Positions 48,081-61,221 of a stretch of DNA of 64,000 nucleotides are shown here, in pieces; the stretch's first letter is position 1; every line of letters begins with the position of its first letter. The stretch lies in NCBI RefSeq assembly GCF_902686445.1, contig NC_062225.1, positions 90,446,581 through 90,510,580 of the forward strand, given 5' to 3'. Source of the stretch: Sciurus carolinensis. Lineage: Eukaryota; Chordata; Mammalia; Rodentia; Sciuridae. The notes beneath the pieces are model-generated. The model ran no database searches and was not told the DNA's origin. It saw only the letters and a program-made list of their open reading frames with translations. The position numbers and the translations under genes are program-made.

Positions 48081-49251
48081 TATGTGTGCCCGGGGTCTTG
48101 GCTGGAAACCTACCACCGAGATGGCATTTCCTGCCGGCCGTGCTCCTCTCCTGCCCAGCCTCCCCGGGACTCGGCACGCACAGGGTGGACGTTGTGGATG
48201 CGGAAATGCTGATCTTCGCCTTCAGGAAACACGGCCGCATCCACACTGGACACTCCACAGAGCCGTGGAGACGCTCTATGTCTGCGTTTGGTTCCGTTTT
48301 GAAGCCCCTACCTTCACAATTTTACAAGGAAAAAAGATTAATTTGGAAGACCTGTTAAATATTTCTTCAAAACCCATGAGTGTATTTTTCTTAAATATAT
48401 CAATGTATTTTATTTAGCTGTTTTAGGGACAATTAAGATTTAAAAAGAGATCAGTATAAATGAAATATAGGGAATTGTTGCTTCTCGGCTTTTGTTGAAG
48501 AAAAATGCAGACACATACAAACAAGCCCAAGGTGACCACTTCAGTACTGCAAAGGTCAGCGGTTGACACCCAGTCCAGCAACAAAACCACATCAGCTGAT
48601 GGTTCGCTATGCCAGGGGTACTGGCCAGATTTGAGACCTGAGAAACTGGTCGTGCCCCTTTCTGCCTGGCCAGAGGGCTGTCATGGTTTGTAATCCAGGG
48701 ACAGTGGCCAGAGCCGTCTGGGCTTGTCTCCACAAGTTCCCAAGTGTTGCAAGTGGCTGGAGCTTGCTCACATTGGTCAGGGTTACCCGAAGCGGAGGCC
48801 TTCTCCAGGAATTTCCTGTAACCGGAAACCTCACAGTGCTCACCTGCCCCCCGCCTGGCTCCTCAAGACAAGCCCATCAGCCAGGGGAAAGGGCCCTGCT
48901 GCCGCATCGATCGGAAGAGGGCTGCTGCCCAACTGGCTGCTGATCAATAGGTATTGAGCTTGAGCTTGCTCTCGGTGCAGCTGGGTTAGTAAGTGTCCAC
49001 GTAAAACAAGGGGCTGAAATACACCCTGTTCAGGGAGCCTTACAGCTGCTGGGGAGCCAGCAGCTCGGACCAGAACTGGAAATCGACCTGCCTGGTCTAT
49101 TTGGCAAGTGTGAGGAGCTTGCAAGGCAGCCACGTGGAGGACATGCTGCTGAATCCCAAGGGCTTGCTCTCCTCTTTCTCAGAACAGAGACTGTGGTTTT
49201 GTAGAAACCCATGGGTCTTCCATGTCCTGGTATGGATGCCTTAATGGGCCA
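48081..49251. other. Unique interval, moderately GC-rich
   Basis: An acceptor-like site (gctcctctcctgcccag, ending 48156) precedes a frame open to 48417 on the plus strand, but there is no recognisable family and the frame drifts into AT-rich sequence. Nothing else is supported. Confidence 0.35.
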
Positions 49252-49700
49252 AACTTTTTTTTTTTTTTAATTATAGTTTTATCTTTATTTTATTTTAAAA
49301 TTTAAATTAAAATTTAATTTAAAATTTAAATTAGGTTCATTTTAACTGATACATTAAAAATATACAATTTGTACCTGTGCCTGGGGCACCTTGTGATGTT
49401 TTGATCTGGATCTACATTGTACCATTTACAAGGCATTAAGCATTCCTATCTCCTTAAACATTTATCATTTCTTTATGGTACAAACACTCAGAATCGTTCC
49501 CCCTCTCTGAAACACGCAGTACCTGGTGGTGAAACACAGCCCTGCGCCCGGGCAACAGCACAGGGCCTGCTTGCTCCGGTGAGAACCCGTGGACACAGCC
49601 CCAGGCCCTCCCTGCCCTCCTTTCCCATTCTTCTCTCAAGTTCTATGAGATCAACCTTTGTGAATTCTAGACTCTTCCTTGAACATAAAACGATGTTGGT
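49252..49700 (-). mobile_element. Old LINE-1 3' end, antisense
   Basis: Begins with a poly-T (49257-49269, the A-tail on the minus strand), then AT-rich sequence and the antisense old-L1 3'UTR pattern: 'ttttaactgatacattaaaaatatac', 'cttgtgatgttttgatctgg', 'catttatcatttctttatgg', 'tctatgagatcaacctttgtg'. Middle parts are diverged or replaced by unique GC-rich bases. Confidence 0.65.
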
Positions 49701-51029
49701 GAAGAGAGGAAGGGAGAGAAGAGGGAGGGACAGAAGGAGGGAGGGAGGGAGGGAAGAGGACAAGCAGATGGTCCGTACGTTGTTGTATACATTGTGTGAT
49801 GTGGGGGAGGCCCCAAGGGAGCTGGGCAGGACCGTCCACTCAGACCCTCTCCAGGAACACAGGCCTGGAGCAACTGTGCATGTCCTCTGGAAGCACGGAA
49901 TCCACACTGCAGAACAGAGGAAGTCTGCATGTGCCTGTGTTCCTCCTTCTCGTGCTCCGCAAGCCTGGGGTTCCAGCTGCAGGAATCCTGCCTCTCCACT
50001 TGGTGCTTGGACAAAGCCATGGAAATGGCTCTGCTTCAAGTTTCAGTGGAGGTGAGGACCTGCAGTGCCAAGCCGAAGAGACCTCCAGCTCATGTGCCCG
50101 GTGGGAGGGCTGAGCCTCCAACATGGCGAAGCTTTCAGCCGTGCAGATCCTCAGTGGCATTTGCAGGTCCTCATATGGAAGGTGAGTTTCCAAGAATACA
50201 TATCTCAGGTTTGTGGCTGTATAATAATAATAAAAACCTGAAGATTTTGGAACTTGTAGTCATATTGTAGGAAGTGGGGGAAGGGTCTGGACATTAAACA
50301 GGCAGAGTTTGCCACCTGCCTTCTAATGCTCACTTTTCCCAAATGTGACATGAAAGATAACTACATAATTTATCAGCTGTTAAAATTTTCAAATGACAGC
50401 CTCATTCATTTTTAACTCGTAGATTCCTGCCTATATTTGGACACTGAGTATTTCCACTCCCGAATCCTCTTGGGGGTTGCCAAGTCACCAGAATAAAAGG
50501 CAGATGTACTTTCCTCTGTGCTGGTGCTCCTCCTGTGAAGAGCAGCCCTGGGGTGACATTTGTGCTGCCCTGGGGACTCGCTGTGGTCTCTACTCCTCCC
50601 TGCGGGCCAGGAGCCAGGGAGCCCTGTTTTGCCCCAGGTTCAGCCCTGCCCTTATTAAAGTTTTAACACAGGAATAAAAACAATAACGGTTCATATCGGA
50701 TGTTAAGGCTCTGATGACTGCTTTTAGAATCACCATATTTTAGTGTATGAAAAATGGAATTTAAGCATCTGGATGTTTTTAGCTTTTCATGACTTTGCTC
50801 AGTTACGACCTAGATTCCTGCCTCCTGATGCTTGTGACTCTGTATCTGGGGACGTCACCCCAGAGGCTAGGAGGCAGTAGGAGGAGCCGTGTCACAGAAG
50901 CATCCCCACGTATGTTTTTGATCATTTTTATGCTCAGTGTGAGGACAGGGCAATAATACCCTTTCCACAACCCAAAATCAATACCTCGTTTTATGGGGGC
51001 CCCATTCCATTTGTGTGAGGAGGTCTTCT
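49701..51029. other. Unique interval with a purine tract
   Basis: Includes the A/G-rich tract at 49707-49762. A short exon-like piece at 49983-50051 (23 codons, ESCLSTWCLDKAMEMALLQV..., donor GGAG|gtgagg) is weak. No gene recognised. Confidence 0.35.
49707..49762. repeat. Purine tract with GGGA tandem units
   Basis: About 55 bases of nearly pure A/G, with several tandem GGGA units in the middle. Confidence 0.85.
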
Positions 51030-51190
51030 CAGGCAGCCACCAGCAAAGTCTGGGTCCATTCCCTTCTCCTGCTCTTGGCCAGTGACCTAAATGAGCAATT
51101 CATCTTCCTCTGTCTCTTTTACATCAGAATTCAGGTGATAATCCTGGTCCCTATAGGGATGCTTTGTGCTCACAGATAAAAAGGTCTTCA
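51030..51190 (+). mobile_element. MIR SINE, sense
   Basis: Ordered MIR blocks: 'gctcttggccagtgacctaaatgagcaattcatcttcctctgtc', 'tcagaattcaggtgataatcctgg', 'tagggatgctttg'. Diverged. Confidence 0.55.
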
Positions 51191-53279
51191 ATTTTTAAAG
51201 TTGTAGTAACCGTACATATATTCTTTGATTTAAAAATTGGATGTATCCTGGAAGTAGGATAAACTGTTTTAAATCACAAATATTCTGAAAAATCCTCATA
51301 GGAATAAAGCCCTAATCTACTGCAGAAGAGTGTCATTTATTTTTCTCCTTTGTAGAAAGAATATTCATTATACATAAGTCTGATCATTTTCCAAAGTTAG
51401 TATTCGCAACACGGTCATTATTGAATTTTTAAGTATGCGTGAATTTCACAGATAACTGGTACTGCTTTATAGCTTTTGAATAAGGTTATAATTCTGGGGT
51501 TGTGATTTGGGGTCGTTTTTCTTTTATTTCTTCCAATGAAGGCGCCTTCGTGTCTGCAGGGAGCCATCACCTTGACTGATCTGCGATGCCAATTCTCTGC
51601 TTTTTGCTTCAGCAAGAACCACATGAAACAAGGCACAGACCCAGTGCAATCGAGTCTCAAGAGTGGAAATAGGTAAACTGTGATCATTAAAAAATACTGT
51701 TCTTGTTTTCGTCGGATTTCTTCACTATGTAGAGTGTTTTTCCCCCACTAGTCTTCTATTGCATTATCTTTCAATTGTAGACAGAGTTGAAGATTTGAAA
51801 TGAGAAACAAAGCAAATTTGGAATATCTGGAAAACAGAAGGGATCTGTGACTAGGCAAGTCACTGACGCTCTCCTGGTTTACTTTGAGTGCTCAAATTGC
51901 TATCTTTTATTTTTGTTATATGATGTGAATTACAAGGACAGCCGACAACGATCCAAATCAGCAAGAAGATGGAAAGGCCAGGTAGCCCGGAGAATGGAGC
52001 TGAGTGGCTCTGGGACGCACCACCTCTGGAGGCAGCCAGGCTAGCACCTCCTCTGGAACTGCGGTCTGAGAAGCAGGGACTTGGTACTTAGGAGGGAGTG
52101 GCTGTGTTCTTGCTCTGTGCCTCAGCTGGCGACTCTGCTGCTGGAAGACTCTCGGGGTCTGCAGGCTGGTTCTCCTCTTTGCTGCTAAGGGTTCCTTCAT
52201 CCCAGCCTTTGCCAGTACAGGCAGTCATGGGCAGCCAGGTGTCCAGTTCTAGAAGCCATTCTGAATTCCGTGTAGCCCATCCTGTGCATCTTCAAGGTGG
52301 ACTGTAAAACCAGCAGACACCTCTTTATGAGCAACAGAAGAGCAAACACGCATGAAGGAGGACACGTGAAGATGGAGTCGGAGGATGGAGCTGCAGGGCA
52401 CTGGAGGAGGCAGGGCTGGATTGTCCCCTAGCACCTTAGCAAGAGCTCAGTCCTACTCACCCTTGATTTCTGACTTGTGCTCTTCAGCACGGTAGGAGAG
52501 TCAAGTTCATACTAAGTTGTTACTACAGCCCAGGACGCTGATACCTCTTCTCAGGGATGCAGGCATTGATCCTCCTGTCCCAAAGCAGACTTCCCAGGCA
52601 GTTCCTACTGCTGAATCTTCTTTTGCTCCTTGATAGAATGTGTAGTGCTTTCTAACTGCATTTTTAAAACTTCCATCTCAGGGTTATTTATAAGCAGAAG
52701 AAGAGAGGACACCCGGCTGAATTATGTTTTAATGCACGCTGTGCATCACATGCACTGTGATCATATCTTTTGGAAAGGGAATGATAGGACAGAGAAGAAA
52801 ACACCAAGGATGAGATGAAGGAGAGAGAGAAGGGACATCCAGTGGATCCTCTCTTTGGTACATTCTTGTCCTCTGATTAAAACTTGGGCTGTGATTTCCA
52901 GGTGGTCAACTCTCATGGGGCATATTCCACATCTACGTGAAGTGGGAAGGCCAGCTATTCCACTAAGAGTTGTTTTCTTCTCTCTCTCTCTTAGTTTATT
53001 TTTGTTGTTGTTGTTGCAGGAGTAATAGCTAACTCACTCTATCACAATGGAACCAGCGTGCAGGTACCCTGAGTAGACCCTGGAAGTTCGCCATGCTTTA
53101 TCTGCCTTCTGTGCACATACACGTGAACACAGATTTCATATGTGGATTGGAAGGATCCTGCTCTCATTAAGCACTCTTTCTTTCACTAAACTTCATTCAC
53201 ACCTACTAATGTGAACATGTGTTGTCACGTCAGCATGAACCCATTTTGGGGGGTGCGTGGTACATCTCTGCATGCAGAG
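51191..53279. other. Unique interval, nothing recognised
   Basis: Only short frames on both strands. A TTG run (52998-53015) is the only simple repeat of note. Confidence 0.4.
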
Positions 53280-54350
53280 TTGAGTCCAAACATATTTCAC
53301 CCCCATTCTGTGGATGGACACTCATACTCAGTGCCTGTTATTATGACAAGTGTGGAATGAATAATGTCACACTTAGCACTTTAACTTTTTCGTTAAATGT
53401 TATCATAAAAAGTGTACTAGAAATAAAATTAGTGGATGGAAGGAAATACAATTTTTTGATGCTTACTGACAATTAGCACTCAATAAATTTTATACAACTT
53501 ACACTCTCACCAAAAGTATGCACTAGTGCCTGTTCCTTACATTCTTATTGTTTTAAAAACTTGGAATCTGTGAGGTGAGAAATAATATTTAATAATTGTT
53601 TTGATTCATTTTTACCTGACTCCAATTATGTTCAGCTTATGTGTTAGTCAGTTCTTTCTGCTGTAACCAAAGGACTTGCAAGAACAATTTTAAGGAGGAA
53701 AAATTTACCTGGGGACTCACAAGTTCAGAGGTCTTAGTCCATAGACGGCCTAATCCATTTGCCAGGGCCGGAGGTGAGACAGAACTTCAAGGTAGAAGTG
53801 TGTGGTGGGGAAAAGCAGCTCAGGATTTGGCACCAAGAAGCAGAGAGACTCCCTCACCAGGGACAAAGTACACACCCCAAAGGCACATACCCAATGACCC
53901 ACCTCCTTGACTGCACCCCACCACCTACAGTTAGCACCTGTCAAAGGATTGATGCACTGACTGGGTTAAGGCTCTCAGAACCAATCCTTTCACCTCGAAG
54001 CTTCCTTACGTTGTCTTACACATGAGCTTTTGGGGGACACCTTACATCTAAACCATATAGCTTCTTCTTCTGTGTTGATTGGCCATAAATGCTCTTGTGT
54101 ATTTCCTGTTTATTTGTTTTGCTCACTTTTCTTAGAGCTTGTGAATATTTTCTTCATTGTGTAGGTAGGCACTATTTATATATTCTTGATATAAATCCTT
54201 TCATCCTTTCATTCTTTCTAAGGTGTTGCACACAGAGCTCTTTATCACTCACAGGACATGTTACTTGTAGTATCACACATAATGCAGACACCTATATATT
54301 TAGGACAATTCATGTGTAGATATTTACTCTCTAGGGAACATTAACTGTAT
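53280..54350 (-). mobile_element. Old LINE-1 3' end, antisense, split by an LTR
   Basis: The left part (53280-53639) and right part (54060-54350) together follow the antisense L1 3' end: 'ctgtggatggacactcatac', 'actctcaccaaaagtatgcac', 'aatctgtgaggtgagaaataat', then after the LTR 'gttgattggccataaat', 'tgtttatttgttttgctcac', 'ctatttatatattcttgatataaatcc'. The two halves are collinear, so the LTR at 53640 inserted into it. Confidence 0.7.
53640..54059 (-). mobile_element. MaLR-type solo LTR, antisense, nested in L1
   Basis: The plus strand is the reverse complement of a MaLR LTR: tgtgttagtcagttctttc at the left, then 'ggaggaaaaatttacctgggg', 'ttagtccatagacgg', 'cacctccttgactgcaccccaccacc', 'cacatgagcttttgggggacacc', and the right end near ccatata. 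Probable 5-bp target duplication: gctta (53635-53639) and gcttc (54060-54064), 4 of 5 matching. No internal retroviral genes. Confidence 0.85.
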
Positions 54351-57300
54351 GATCACAAATAAGTGTTTCTCTTCTATCCTTAAACTAACTTCACCAGCCT
54401 TGGGGTCCCGTGTGTGCTGCAGACGAGTGCTTGGTGACAGTGACACATGATTGAACTCTGCCCGTCTCATGACCTACCTGTGAAAGCCCAGGATACCTGA
54501 ACACAGGTTGAACGTGACTGAACCAGTTACACGGAACCACAGGGGGAGGTGTCTGACCTTAACTGTGAATGATGAGATTTAATCTCCTGACCTAACTGAA
54601 TGGCAAATTAAAGACAAAGCACGCAGACTGGCTGCCAGCCCTGGTTAACATTTTACAGTTTTTCTCTCCTCACCAGAGTCACAGGCACTGATTCAATGAA
54701 ATAATTTAACAGACCAAGATGTCTGCGAGACATTTTTTGAAATGTAAACCACATCATCTGTTGCCTCCATCAGTGTGACACCTGCCAATCTGAAGGACAC
54801 AGAAGGTAGACAGGATAGGGTATGTTTGTGGATATGTCTAGTTAATGCCTTTTAAGCTGTCATTTAGCTCTTATCTTCTCCAGATACCTGGACAAAGGCA
54901 AAGAAACATGTTTCCCTGAGTTAAAGTGCAGAATTATTAATCAGCCCTGGTAAACGGACGGTTTGGCCCCTTTGGTGGACCAGATTCTCAGAACTGCTGA
55001 AATAAAGGATTGTGGTACTCTGCAGGGTATTGACACCGTCTGACTGAGTTATCATGACCTCGTGTTTACTCTTCATTACCTTTGAGCAAAGACAACTTGT
55101 CTCAAGGGCACAGCAGTTCCATCCTGGGAGGTTCTCCAAAGGGTTGGTCCTGCTGGTTAATCAGAGAAGACCCAGGCTGAGGGCTTCTTAGGACTGAGCC
55201 CGTTTGGGTCCACCCAGTTAAGTGTGCTCATGGCAACTGTTTTCATAATACACCAGTCTAAAGTGACTTCTCTAATCTGTCCTAAACTATGTGACAATCC
55301 AAGGGTGTGGCCACAGCTGTGAAGGCAGACATGAAGCCCACGTAGAGGGTGGCTCTGGCCAGGTGTCGAGGGCAGGAACCCTGGGGGTTCTGAGCCTGGG
55401 AGAGCTGAGCACCATGAGCTCTTACGCCATGGTCAGCAGGGACAAGGCACACCCGTCCCTTGAGAGACCTTCAAGGACAGAGAAACCACAGCAGCCCAGT
55501 TTCCCTTTGTCAGGGATGCCAGGAGACCCACTCAGACTCTGGAGGAAGAGCTACAATAAATCCCTGAATCTGAACCAGGATTACCTTTCAGCCCAAGTGT
55601 GCTCCTCCCAGGAGGGGCTGCAGCTTGATCCAGTGGTGCGTTCCCAAATGTTTCCTAGCTGGGACTGCGATTGGATTTACTTCTCAGATGCCTGAGGCTT
55701 GTGGGCACCAGCATCCCTGCGGACAGTTTCCTGGGAGCCTGTGGTCAGGGCAGATTGATGATCTGATTAAGCCCTGAAAGCAGATGGCAGCCTGGTGTTC
55801 AACATTCGACACTCGCCAGGATTTTGCATGTGCATTGGTTTCCCACACCCCACCTTTAAGGCAAAGCTTTCTTCTCGCTCTTAATAAAAACACAGCAAAT
55901 CATCATTTTGGGGGATGAGGGATGGACAGAGTAACCCACTTCTCATGTGTCACTGCAGATGCGGGAAATGCATTAAGCGTCCTTAGTGGAATGGACGCTG
56001 TCGCGTTCCTGACAGCCTGGTGACGATTTGTTTGTGTTGGAGTAACCAGCTAGTCGGCTGTTTGTCTTTGAGTAATCGCTCCTGTCAGCTTGTTAAACAT
56101 TAAAAACAAATGCACCGGAGAAAAACCATACCTCTTTTTCAGATAGGGACTCACTTTTCAGGCTCCTTTCAACACATGTGGTCCTTGGTGGTCCTTGGGT
56201 CATGCCATGCTGAACCTGGCCCTTTCTCGGACTGTGAAGACCCTTTCCCAAGGCAGGGTGGGGACAGTAGTGTTGAACTTATGACCCGAGAGCCAGGTAG
56301 AGCCCTGGGCCTGGTCTCCAGGTGCTCGTATTGCTGGTCACTGATGTTATAGCCCAGAAAATAATTTTTTTCCTGTAGTACTCTGGTTACTATGGTCATA
56401 AAAGACCCAACAGGTCAGAGGACTGGAGAGCCACGACAGAACTGAGACCAGGACTGGGTCAGATAATTGATGACCCAAAGCATTCGAGCTGGTGGGCACT
56501 AGTCAGAAACTCCTCCAGCTGAGCTGTCCTTCCCTCTCCTGGTCCCTTCTCCTGCCCCTCTCCACCCTTCCTTCCTCATCTCTTTGTGAATCCTTTTCCC
56601 ATTAGTTCGGTTTTGCCTTCCCTTTACCCGCTAAGCCTGGGTCTGTCTGCACATCTCCTGATGGATTGTTGGTATACTCTGATCCTAATGGACATCTGGA
56701 TATGGCTCTTCATGTGGCATCTAAGGCTTTCCAAGGGTCGATGTCATTTATAAATGACTTGTGCATTCTAATCCAGTAAAATCTATTAATTGCATTTTAG
56801 ATAATCCCCAAAGTTACTGAAACTGAAGGCATATTTTTAGAAATGCTTTTTGAGGATGTTCCAACTCCCTAAAGCTGTTCTACAGAGGTCAGGCCATGTC
56901 TGAAGGGCATTTGCTCAGAAAGCTGTCTTCCCCCTGTGGTGTGAATGCTCTTCTTCAGACTTGAGTTCATGGAAGTCAACAAGATGTGGCCACTTCTGGG
57001 GTGTGTGACTTGGCAACTCCGTGGAGCTCATCATCAGGAAGGCAGAGGACCGGCAGCAAAGATGGACTCAGGAGAGTCTGCCTTGACAACGGGGAGCCTG
57101 GCTCTGTGACTCGTTTGCCTCCCACCTAGAAAGGGGTACTGTGAGCACAGCCCTGCCTCTGAGCCAAAAGGACACTGCTCTGGGCTGGGGGACTTCAAGC
57201 AGGCTGACCATGCAAGTCTCAGGGTCAGCCAGACAGAGCCCACTTCCAGAATCCTATCTGTACACACTTTCTAAAAGCCGCTTTTCTGTATTGAAATGAC

Positions 57301-60300
57301 TTTAAACCAAAATGTCACTTTTTAAAGCCAGTTTCAATGACCAATCCAATCACATTCAAAGTGCATGTCCCGGAGTGCATTTTTAGACAAACCAAGATAA
57401 AAACATTCACTGAGACTCCTAAGGAAAAATCAACCAAGGAGTGAAACGTCTACAAACTGAATCTGTGATCGATTTCCAGGGGAAGTCCATGAATTCTACC
57501 AAGAACCGTTAAATTGGGCCTATCGGATTCTGAATAATCTGGTGGTCATGGCCACACTGAGCTGGAAGACCTGGAGAAACTGGTGAGGCACAAAAAGAGT
57601 TACTCATGGCACATTTTTAAACAAAGTAAATTTGATTTTTCAAGTGAAAGTTGGAGTATCCACATAGGAGCACACCATTCTAGAAAGAGGCAGATGTGCA
57701 CTGACCTCTGAAGTCAAGCTGTGCACTTGACCCTGGGACCTCCTCATCATAAAGCACCTGAAAATGTGTCAGGGAGCCATTTTCAGATCAAGGCTATAAA
57801 TTGAGATTCTGAACTCTGGAAACCAAAAATAATATGTTTACCTGATAAATGGGGATGATGCCTTAAAATAATAAAGGCTACAAACTTCTAGCCTAACCCT
57901 CTCCTAATTTTGAATCTCTCCACCCATGAAGATTAGATATTCATGATACAAAATTTCAATTTTCCATATCTTCAACACTTAGCTACTTTACACGTGGCAA
58001 AGGAAACCTTTAAGCTATGAGTGGCATGAGGGCATTTACCAATATGTACAGTTGATGTCACAACCTTGTATCGCTTCTAGAGAAATCTCTCTGCTATTTA
58101 CTCCTTTATGTTTAGTGTCTCCAAAAAATATTCCCTAGAGCATAGATCTCACTTGGTGTTGGGAAAAATACATGTGCAAGATTCCTCTTCTGTTTGTTTC
58201 TGTTTCTGTTTCTGCAACAGCAGAATTTGGTTCCTGGAAACGAGTTGCTATAGGTCACTGGTCCTAAAATGGGGTCAGAAGCTAACTGACAGAGGTAGGG
58301 GAAGGAGGGACCTAGTTTCTGGTCTGTGCTGTTGTAATCTTTAATGCCAAAGCAATACAGTTGGACACACTGTAGTCTCTAATGAGCACTAGAGCTTGGG
58401 TCTTAAGGGGCTTGGATGGAAAAGGGTTAGATTTGACCTGTTAGCTACCTCTTGCATTTGTGCATAAGAGCCTACACAAAGAGACAATATTCATGAGCAG
58501 GAAAAGAAAAACAAAACTAGGACTTTCAAAAAGAAGAGCATTTTTGGCTGTGAATGTCGATTTAACATTTTAAATTCAATTCAGAAGCATTTAGAAAATT
58601 TAAAAAATAATAGCCATCATTGGGTAAGAAAGTCAGTGTGAACGAAGTCACTCATGTCGATCCCCATGTCTTACCCTCGCCTCCTCATCTCTTGCTGACT
58701 TTGAATTCTCTGTATGGAAATGGGTCAGACACATATGACATAATCTGGGAGCAAGCAGCTTACTTTATCCCTGGAGACCAGAGTTTTCAAAATGGCCAGA
58801 GGCAGGGGCCAAGATAAAATCAGCAAATGTTCCAGCAAGGTCTCAAGGCCTGAGCTGTGCACAGATTGTCCTTGCTCACGGACATGCTTTGATCAGGCAC
58901 CATGTGAGGTCATTGTGCTGGGACATGGCAGTGACAGAAAGCACAATGGACATAAAGGCCACCAAGTCTTTGTGGGACATCTGCTGCCATGGAAACCAGA
59001 AGCCTGTTAGAGCCCATGATGGTTTGGCTCTAAGACAACTTTGAGGCCTTCCTAAAGGCAGCGGTGGGGAAGTTTCCCAGGGGAACATTTTCTTTTGCTG
59101 TAAAAGACATGAGCAGAGTGACAGTGGGGAAAGTGGGAAAGAGAGGTTGCACCAGGAGCTGACCGCGAGCTCTCTAACCAGGCTCAGCAGGCAACACAGC
59201 CCACTGTCATGGCAGCCAGTGGATCACCCGAGGGTGCCTGCCTGGTGAGTCGCCGGAGACGGTGGGCTGGTTCAGAGACTTCCTTTTTCCAAATACGAGG
59301 CTTGGTTCATGTCCTCCGTTATCCTGTCCTCTCCCCACATGTATGTGCCGTGTCTCAGTGAGATGTAATTTACTATCAACCAGGGCTCTCCAGACAGCTG
59401 GACCTGATAAAGAGAGCCCAAGGCTGAAAGGCCCTGGACGGGAGGGTGGCAGAGGCCACACTGGACTCCCCATCATCTTGCCTTCATTCTGGAAAGAATT
59501 CAGTGTGTGTTAACAAGAGTGCACGTTTTCGAAGGGGAATGCATGCTCAGCAACAGACCCAGGATCGCTGGACTGTCAGTGGCTACTGCTGGCTGCTTCA
59601 GAAACTTCTCCTCCTGCTTCCAAACAGAATCCTTACTTGCTTTTATAATCGCCTACTTTCCAAAGATCCATCCTTCCCAAGGGAAGATGACCCAGCTTTC
59701 TCGGTTCCAGGAGTGAGCCTGCTGGCTTCAGGCTAATCCTACTTCCCTACTTAGTCAGAAGATTAAGTATGAGACCCAAGTGGGGCCATGAAGTCCACTT
59801 CGCTAGTTGCTTCGGGGGAGGTTCTGAATGTGCTCAGAACTGCTGGGGTGACGGATCTGATCTCTGTTCTCAGGGTGCTGTACTCTGTAGCTATGGGAGC
59901 GTGAGGCTGAGGCCCTGTCTGAACTCAAGGCTGCCAGAGGCTGAGAGAATCTGAAACCAATTACTGGACGAAGTTAATATGGCGACCCGACCCAGCCCCA
60001 GAAGTCATAGTACACCGTTTGCTGTGGCACAGCTCTTTCAGTGAGTTTTACTGCTCTGAGTAGATAAAGCATTGCAAGTCATGTGTCTGACGAACCAGTC
60101 TTTCCTGAGAAGGCCACGAGAAGCCCTGGATTGCAGACAGGGAGAAGGAAAGAAGAGCATCGCTGGGGAGGAAGGCGCACGGTGGCAGGGTCGAGGAAGG
60201 AACCTGTACTTACTATTGTCCGCACATTCTTCCTGTGCAAACAGAGCATGAGGAAGGAAGGGCGCTGTGGTCTGTGTTGGCACTGGTTCAGAAAAGGCAC

Positions 60301-60795
60301 TGGAGTATGTTTTTGAAACTCATTTGTTTCCTTATCTTTTATTCTGATTTTATAGCCTTTCTCTGATTTGGTGTTAAAACTTCTTTCATTGAGTGGTACA
60401 AAGTTTTTACATTTATTATCTTTGGCAAAATAAAAAAAATGAAACCTTCCTTAGCTGGCTTTGGATTTAATAGTGTTTAAAGTTTGCTGTTTTGTGAAAC
60501 TGCAGGATCTGCGTTACCAGCTTAGGTCGACATCTTCGGCTACCTTGGTGCGTCGCTTGGTTGGAGCACGGGTATGGTTCACAGCCTGCTGTGAAGGTGC
60601 TTCCTAGATGTTACCTACACCAACACCAGCAGACTCTGGGTGAATCAAATGACCCCCCATCCTGTGGTGGCCTCCTCCGCTCACCAGTTCTAAGAGCAAA
60701 GACTGCAGCCTCTAAGGAAGAGGGGACCCTGCCTCCAGAAGGCCGCTGGACTCAGACAGGCGGCCAATCCTGCCCGGCAACTTTCAGCCTCCAGC
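54351..60795. other. Long unique interval, no recognised gene
   Basis: Short frames occur on both strands; the longest plus-strand one is 134 codons at 55291-55695. It has no family that I recognise and no good splice sites. I see no clear mobile elements here by eye, though old MIR or DNA-transposon pieces could be missed. Confidence 0.4.
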
Positions 60796-61221
60796 TCTGT
60801 TAGTTAGCTATCCTCGCTGCCACCAAAACACCCAAGAACAGCTTAGAGGAGGAAACGTTTATTTGGGGCTCCTGGTTTCAGAGGTTCAGTCCATGGTAGG
60901 TGGACTCCCTTGCGCTGGGCCCGAGCGGAGAACAGCATGGTGGAAGGGCACGGGGAGGGGCACCGCTCTACTCATGACAGCCAGAAAGCAGAGAGGAACG
61001 GGAGGTGGTGGGCTGCAGGGAAGGCAAACCCTTCCAGGCGTGCCCCCAGTGACCCAGCTCCTGCGGGCATGCCCGGGCATCCCACAGTTACCGTCCATCA
61101 GTCTGTTCAGAGTAGGATGGACGACTAGGTGACAGCTCTCACAATTTAATCATTTGCCTCTCTCTATTTCTGCATTAACACAGGAGTTTTTGGGGGGACA
61201 TCTCATATCCAAACCATAATA
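60796..61221 (-). mobile_element. MaLR-type solo LTR, antisense, with 5-bp target duplication
   Basis: Same family as 53640: 'tgttagttagctatcctcgctgccacc', 'gaggaggaaacgtttatttggggctcc', 'ttcagaggttcagtccatgg', 'ggagtttttggggggacatctcatatccaaaccataata'. It is flanked by a perfect direct repeat CCAGC (60791-60795 and 61222-61226), as expected for ERVL/MaLR integration. The terminal dinucleotides have drifted from TG...CA. No internal sequence, so a solo LTR. Confidence 0.9.

Noticed and set aside
47316..48116. 266-codon minus-strand frame rich in His, Thr and Pro
   Set aside because: It is the CA-rich strand of the TG minisatellite; several frames on both strands are open for the same reason.
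31701..61221. Search for an internal endogenous retrovirus between the MaLR LTRs
   Set aside because: The LTRs differ in orientation and family, and no gag, pol or env-like sequence lies between them. They are solo LTRs.
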